A stretch of DNA of 9,266 bases from assembly GCA_030618675.1 (NCBI GenBank), contig JAUXCV010000048.1, forward strand, positions 1 through 9,266, read 5' to 3'. Both the position numbers and the translations under genes were made by a program. This document shows positions 5,773 to 9,266 of the stretch, one piece after another. Below the pieces are notes generated by a model. That model did no database searches, was not told the DNA's origin, and saw only the letters and a program-made list of their open reading frames with translations. The first letter of the stretch is position 1, and each line of letters starts with the position of its first letter. This stretch comes from Acidimicrobiia bacterium. GTDB taxonomy: Bacteria > Actinomycetota > Acidimicrobiia > Spongiisociales > UBA5794.

Positions 5773-6312
5773 ATGAACGTCGTTGCTGTCTTTGGTGCAT
5801 CGTCCCCGGTTCCCGGTGATCCGGTGTACGACGAAGGGGTCCGCTGCGGGCGACTCCTCGCTGAGGCAGGGTTCGCCGTCGCAACGGGTGGCTACGCCGG
5901 TTTGATGGAAGCCGTGTCGCTCGGTGCGGCCGAAGCCGGTGGACGAGTTATCGGAGTAACGGTCCCCGATGTGTTCCCTGATCGCCCCGGGGGCAACGCT
6001 CACCTCACCGAAGAGACCAGGACCGCATCTCTCCTCGAGCGCATCCACGAGATGGTCGACCTGTCGGTCGCCTCGATCGCCCTGCCCGGGTCTCTCGGAA
6101 CGGCAACGGAGCTTCTCGTGGCATGGAACCTCGCCTACGTGGTTCGATTCACCGGCGAAATACCGAAGCCGGTCATCGCTGTTGGCAAGCAGTGGCGGCA
6201 CCTCGTACCGCTCCTCACTGAGGAACTCCGAACCGACGGATCGCTCGTGTCGGTGGTCGATACCGTTGACGAAGCCGTACAGATCGTCTCCGCTCTCAGT
6301 CCCGGTCGATGA
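5773..6312 (+). CDS. LOG-family (SLOG superfamily) Rossmann-fold nucleotide-binding protein
   Basis: This 179-residue cytosolic protein has a single SLOG/LOG fold related to cytokinin-activating phosphoribohydrolases and DprA-like nucleotide sensors. Visible are the N-terminal strand MNVVAVFGAS (1-10), ATGGYAGLMEAV (37-48), GGRVIGVTVP (56-65), LLERIHEMVDLS (87-98) and PGSLGTATE (105-113). The last aligns with the LOG signature PGGxGTxxE with the second glycine replaced by S107. R90 and E113 align with the residues used for AMP phosphoribohydrolysis, but the lysine normally after R90 is isoleucine. Hydrolase activity on nucleotide monophosphates is therefore possible but not assured; a ligand-sensing role is an alternative. 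Its stop codon overlaps the start of the ABC ATPase gene (ATGA, 6309-6312), so the two are translationally coupled. No member known to me explains why it heads an osmoprotectant operon. The ATG at 5773 is supported by the adjacent -10 box. Confidence 0.85.
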   Translation: MNVVAVFGASSPVPGDPVYDEGVRCGRLLAEAGFAVATGGYAGLMEAVSLGAAEAGGRVIGVTVPDVFPDRPGGNAHLTEETRTASLLERIHEMVDLSVASIALPGSLGTATELLVAWNLAYVVRFTGEIPKPVIAVGKQWRHLVPLLTEELRTDGSLVSVVDTVDEAVQIVSALSPGR

Positions 6313-7397
6313 TCGATCTGCAGGATCTGACGAAGATCTTCCCCGGCACGACCGCGCCGGCCGTTGATCGGCTCAACCTCCACATCGAACGCGGAGAGAT
6401 CGTCGTGTTCGTCGGACCATCCGGATGCGGCAAGACGACGACGCTCAAGATGATCAACCGCCTCATCGAGCCGACGTCGGGCACGATCCGAATCGACGGT
6501 CGTTCCGTCGAAGCCGCACCGGTGCACGAACTCAGGCGCGGCATCGGCTACGTCATCCAGCAGATCGGTCTCTTCCCCCACCGAACGATCCGCCAGAACA
6601 TCGGCACGGTGCCGGGCCTCCTCGATTGGGAAAAGACGAGGATCGCCGAACGAGTCGACGAACTCGCCGATCTTGTTGCCCTCGATCCCGACATGCTCGA
6701 CCGCTATCCATCCGAACTCTCCGGAGGCCAGCGCCAGCGCGTCGGTGTGGCTCGCGCATTGGCGGCCGATCCCCCGGTCCTTCTCATGGACGAGCCGTTC
6801 GGCGCCGTCGATCCCATCGTGCGAGCCCATCTCCAGGATGAACTCCTGGACCTTCAGCAGCGGCTACGCAAAACCATCGCTCTCGTGACCCACGACATCG
6901 ACGAGGCCATCAAGCTGGGAGATCGAGTCGCGATACTGAGCGAGGGTGGGCATCTCGAGCAGTACGGCTCACCCGCCGACATCCTGCGCGATCCTGCGAA
7001 TGCCTTCGTCGCGGACTTCCTCGGAACCGACCGTGGGATCAAGCGTCTCTCGCTGATTCCCATCTCCGACCTGGAACTCGAGGCGGGCCCGGTCGTCGAC
7101 CGATCGGCAACACACGCCCAGGCGGTTGCCACGGCCCTCGAGTACGGCACCGATTGGATCGCCGTGCGAGACAACACCGGCGTCGATGGCTGGATCCGAA
7201 TCGCCGACGTTCCCGGTGACGGGGTGGCGACCGTCCAGAGCGAGCCGTTCCAGACCCGGCTCACGACGGATTCCACGCTCAAGGAAGCGCTCGATGCGAT
7301 CGTGTCATCTCACACGTCGGTTGCCGCCGTGTTCGATGGCTCCGAGCTTCTGGGCATGATCACCGCCGGTGCCGTCAGCCGCGAGATCCTCCGGTGA
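6309..7397 (+). CDS. Osmoprotectant (glycine betaine/choline-type) ABC transporter ATPase with C-terminal CBS pair
   Basis: This 362-residue subunit powers an OpuC/OsmU/ProU-type importer at the inner face of the membrane. The ATPase domain (about 1-240) contains Walker A GPSGCGKT (36-43), the Q-loop in VIQQIGLFPH (82-91), signature LSGGQ (137-141), Walker B VLLMDEP (157-163, catalytic E162) and the switch histidine H195 in VTHDIDEA. The tail (about 245-362) reads as two CBS domains, the first degenerate, the second (TTDSTLKEALDAI onward) clearer. CBS pairs in OpuA/OpuC ATPases gate transport by ionic strength or cyclic dinucleotides, so osmotic control of this importer is plausible. Its ATG overlaps the stop of the LOG gene and its own stop overlaps the GTG of the first permease (GTGA, 7394-7397). 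No separate Shine-Dalgarno is seen, consistent with coupling. The solute cannot be read from the ATPase. Confidence 0.93.
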   Translation: MIDLQDLTKIFPGTTAPAVDRLNLHIERGEIVVFVGPSGCGKTTTLKMINRLIEPTSGTIRIDGRSVEAAPVHELRRGIGYVIQQIGLFPHRTIRQNIGTVPGLLDWEKTRIAERVDELADLVALDPDMLDRYPSELSGGQRQRVGVARALAADPPVLLMDEPFGAVDPIVRAHLQDELLDLQQRLRKTIALVTHDIDEAIKLGDRVAILSEGGHLEQYGSPADILRDPANAFVADFLGTDRGIKRLSLIPISDLELEAGPVVDRSATHAQAVATALEYGTDWIAVRDNTGVDGWIRIADVPGDGVATVQSEPFQTRLTTDSTLKEALDAIVSSHTSVAAVFDGSELLGMITAGAVSREILR

Positions 7398-8080
7398 TCA
7401 TCTTCGTACAGGCAGCCGGCGGGTTCTTCTCGTGGGAGTGGGTGGTGAACCACCTGGACGACATCTGGGATCGCACCGTGGAGCACCTGATGCTCACCGC
7501 CATCGCCGTCGCCGTCGGGATGGTGATCAGCCTCGCCCTCTCGGTCGTTGCACTTCGGTACCGATGGACCTACGCACCGATCACCTGGTTCACCGGCATC
7601 CTCTACACGATCCCGAGCCTCGCTCTGTTCGCCTTCCTCGTCCCCATCACCGGCCTCTCCGTCCTCACAGCGGAGATCGGTCTCGTGTCGTACACGCTGT
7701 TGATCCTGATCAGGAACATGGTCGCCGGTATCGATGGCGTGCCTCCGGCCACGGTGGAGTCCGCTCGCGGCATGGGGTACACCGATCGCGGCCTCTTCTT
7801 CGCCGTCGAGCTCCCCCTCGCCCTGCCGGTGATCATCGCGGGGGTACGCATCGCGTCGGTCACAACGATCGGTCTCGTTACGATCACCGCTCTCATCGGT
7901 CAGGGTGGCCTCGGGTTCTTCATCCTGCGGGGACTCAACCTCTTCTACTCACCCGTAGGGACGACCCAGATCGTTGTCGGCACGGTCGTTTCCGTCGCTC
8001 TCGCAGTGGCCGTCGATCTCACCCTCGTCGGTGTCGAACGACTGGCGACGCCGTGGTCGACACGGAGGGCCGCCACATGA
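7394..8080 (+). CDS. Osmoprotectant ABC transporter permease (first of two, OpuCB/YehW-YehY type)
   Basis: This 228-residue polytopic membrane protein belongs to the small MetI-like permeases of OpuB/OpuC/OsmU importers. It has about five to six hydrophobic segments, starting near residues 31-55 and 62-84. The cytoplasmic EAA-type coupling loop lies at about 118-145 (VESARGMGYTDRG...ELPLALP, with E122, G128 and LP at 140-141) and contacts the ATPase. The start is GTG, overlapping the stop of the ATPase gene, and its stop overlaps the ATG of the second permease. The overlap favours coupled translation and fixed subunit ratios. The start is supported by position, because starting further in would remove part of the N-terminal region before the first membrane segment. 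It presumably forms a heterodimeric pore with the next gene product. Confidence 0.9.
   Translation: MIIFVQAAGGFFSWEWVVNHLDDIWDRTVEHLMLTAIAVAVGMVISLALSVVALRYRWTYAPITWFTGILYTIPSLALFAFLVPITGLSVLTAEIGLVSYTLLILIRNMVAGIDGVPPATVESARGMGYTDRGLFFAVELPLALPVIIAGVRIASVTTIGLVTITALIGQGGLGFFILRGLNLFYSPVGTTQIVVGTVVSVALAVAVDLTLVGVERLATPWSTRRAAT
8064..8069 (+). promoter_or_regulatory. Ribosome-binding site for the second permease
   Basis: GGAGGG lies 7 bases before the ATG at 8077, inside the end of the first permease gene. It decides the start of the second permease: the same frame stays open back to 7369, but that stretch only overlaps the first permease out of frame, and the protein from 8077 begins with a normal permease N-terminus. 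Confidence 0.7.
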
Positions 8081-8787
8081 TCGAGTTTCTCGGTGACGTG
8101 GTCGCCTGGTTCGGCAACTCGGCGAACTGGCTTGGGACGGCGGGGATCCTCAATCGGCTCCGTGAGCATGTCCAGATCACGGTTGCCGCTACCGCCGTAT
8201 CGACGATCATCGCGATCCCTCCCGCGGTCTGGCTCGCTCATCGACGGATCGGTGGGACCTTCGTCGTTGCGGTTGTGAACATCGGGCGGGCGATCCCGTC
8301 CTTCGCGATCGTCGTTCTGTTCCTGCCTATCAGCATCCGACTCGGACTCGGCATCGGTTTCTGGCCAACGTTCCTCGCGTTGCTGTTCCTCGCCGTCCCG
8401 CCGATGTTCACCAACGCGTACACCGGGGTCGCCGGCGTCGATCCGGATCTCGTCGAGGCGTCGCGAGGGATGGGTATGACCGATTGGGAGGTGTTGGCGA
8501 AGGTCGAGACACCGATGGCTTCCCCCGTGATCCTCGCGGCGGTGCGTGTCGCCGCCGTCCAGGTGGTTGCCACTGCCACACTCGGCGCCCTCGTCGGATG
8601 GGGCGGACTCGGACGGTTCATAGTCGACGGCTTCGCCGTTCGCGACAACGTCGTCGTCTTCGCCGGCGCCTTCCTTGTGGCTGCGCTTGCCATCGTCACC
8701 GAAGTCGCTCTCAGTGCCGTCGAAAGGCGTGTTGTGCCGGCGGCGCTTCGGTCCCGCTCAGAAGGAGTCGAGTCGGTCGTCGCATGA
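8077..8787 (+). CDS. Osmoprotectant ABC transporter permease (second of two, OpuCD type)
   Basis: This 236-residue membrane protein is the partner of the upstream permease. Hydrophobic segments are seen at about 32-54, 62-84, 95-113, 150-175 and 192-214. The EAA-type loop lies at about 122-150 (LVEASRGMGMTDWEV...TPMASP, with E127 and G133), closely resembling the loop of the first permease, so the pair probably arose by ancient duplication. The ATG at 8077 overlaps the previous stop (ATGA) and has a good Shine-Dalgarno (GGAGGG). A 73-base gap follows before the binding-protein gene. Together the two permeases form the channel through which the bound solute enters. Confidence 0.92.
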   Translation: MIEFLGDVVAWFGNSANWLGTAGILNRLREHVQITVAATAVSTIIAIPPAVWLAHRRIGGTFVVAVVNIGRAIPSFAIVVLFLPISIRLGLGIGFWPTFLALLFLAVPPMFTNAYTGVAGVDPDLVEASRGMGMTDWEVLAKVETPMASPVILAAVRVAAVQVVATATLGALVGWGGLGRFIVDGFAVRDNVVVFAGAFLVAALAIVTEVALSAVERRVVPAALRSRSEGVESVVA

Positions 8788-8849
8788 TCCGGGAAGAACT
8801 GTCCCTCTTGGGCGGTTCACCTCGCTAGGTTGACCAACAAGCAAGAAAC

Positions 8850-8856
8850 GGGAGGA
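8850..8856 (+). promoter_or_regulatory. Ribosome-binding site for the substrate-binding lipoprotein
   Basis: GGGAGGA sits 4 bases before the ATG at 8861 and is the strongest Shine-Dalgarno in the window. It contrasts with the leaderless-looking starts elsewhere and fits the need for high expression of a binding protein relative to its permeases. It also fixes the start just before the lipoprotein signal peptide. Confidence 0.75.
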
Positions 8857-8860
8857 ACCC

Positions 8861-9266
8861 ATGCGGACACATGCCCGCAGGACCATCGCCGGGGCGGCCA
8901 TCGTCGCGTTCGCGCTCATCGCGGCCGCGTGCGGGTCGGGTGGCGATGGCGGAACCATCGAAGGACCAACGATCAAGATCGGATCGGCAGGCTTCAGCGA
9001 GGCTGCGCTGGTCGGAGAGATCTACGCCCAAGCCCTCGAGGCAGACGGCTATCAGGTCGAGCGCAAGCTCAACACAGGAACCCGGGAGATCTACGCACCC
9101 GCCCTCGAAGCGGGCGAACTGGATCTCATCCCTGAATACACCGGATCGGCATTGACGTTCCTAGGCGGCAAACCTACGCCAGACTCTGCAGAGACGCACG
9201 CGACGCTCCGCGTTGCATGGGAGCCGATGGGAATCGAGGTTCTCGACTATGCACCAGCGCAGGACA
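8861..9266 (+). CDS. Osmoprotectant ABC transporter substrate-binding lipoprotein (OpuAC/ProX family), 3' end outside window
   Basis: The first 135 codons are present and open to the window edge. Residues 1-23 form a lipoprotein signal peptide: basic start (R2, R6, R7), hydrophobic stretch and the lipobox IAAAC with C24 as lipidation site, followed by a G/S/D-rich linker. The mature part starts with IKIGSAGFSEAALVGEIYAQ (38-57), then RKLNTG, ALEAGELDLIPEYTGSA and LGGKPTP. These are hallmarks of the glycine betaine/choline/carnitine binding-protein family (OpuAC-type fold, PF04069). The protein would be anchored outside the membrane and deliver solute to the two permeases. The ligand-cage aromatic residues lie mostly in the missing part, apart from Y106 in the PEYTG motif, so the exact solute cannot be stated. 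It is preceded by a 73-base gap and a strong Shine-Dalgarno. Confidence 0.92.
   Translation, partial: MRTHARRTIAGAAIVAFALIAAACGSGGDGGTIEGPTIKIGSAGFSEAALVGEIYAQALEADGYQVERKLNTGTREIYAPALEAGELDLIPEYTGSALTFLGGKPTPDSAETHATLRVAWEPMGIEVLDYAPAQD

Noticed and set aside
7369..8076. Possible 236-residue N-terminal extension of the second permease
   Set aside because: The stretch is the first permease read in another frame, rich in R, H and P without membrane segments. The ATGA overlap and GGAGGG site support the start at 8077.
8826..8831. Internal promoter (-10 TAGGTT) before the binding-protein gene
   Set aside because: The hexamer fits TANNNT but no -35 lies at a proper distance, and the gene has a strong Shine-Dalgarno close to the upstream operon. 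Possible but not supported.

Overview
The window is GC-rich and gene-dense, with short intergenic gaps and many C/G-ending codons. Four genes have a TANNNT -10 hexamer placed so that transcription would begin at or within a base or two of the start codon, without a usable Shine-Dalgarno site. That pattern, the base composition and the lipoprotein-anchored binding protein suggest a high-GC actinobacterium, perhaps an uncultured Acidimicrobiia-like lineage. This placement is inference; there is no rRNA or other marker here.

Layout: (1) 67-2085 (+) encodes a ClC-family chloride channel/transporter with two CBS domains and a C-terminal TrkA-C/RCK-C domain. (2) 2131-3516 (+) encodes a ManC-type mannose-1-phosphate guanylyltransferase with a cupin (phosphomannose isomerase) domain, behind its own well-formed promoter. 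(3) 3589-5619 (-) encodes oligopeptidase B, convergent with manC and divergent from the next operon. (4) 5773 to the window end (+) is an operon: a LOG-family nucleotide-binding protein, then an OpuC/OsmU-type osmoprotectant ABC importer of ATPase with CBS tail, two permeases and a lipoprotein binding protein cut by the window edge. The first four genes of this operon are joined by 4-base start/stop overlaps.

The oligopeptidase gene is bracketed by two composite repeat elements (3491-3604 and 5650-5740). Each has tandem arrays of 7- or 8-base units around a shared core (GAAGACTCYGCCT and CTTCTTGCTCAA). In both, the left array carries AGTAG in every period and the right array CTACT, giving an imperfect dyad around core sequence. 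The stop codons of both manC and the oligopeptidase gene lie inside the first element. In manC the array takes the place of the conserved C-terminal tail expected in this family. This element is the least explained and most interesting structure in the window.

Functionally, ion homeostasis (ClC) and compatible-solute uptake (ABC importer) sit beside nucleotide-sugar synthesis (ManC) and peptide degradation (PtrB). Apart from the coupling of the LOG gene to the importer, nothing shows that these units work together. I see no CRISPR array, phage gene, transposase, tRNA or rRNA, and no gene-free stretch over 300 bases.
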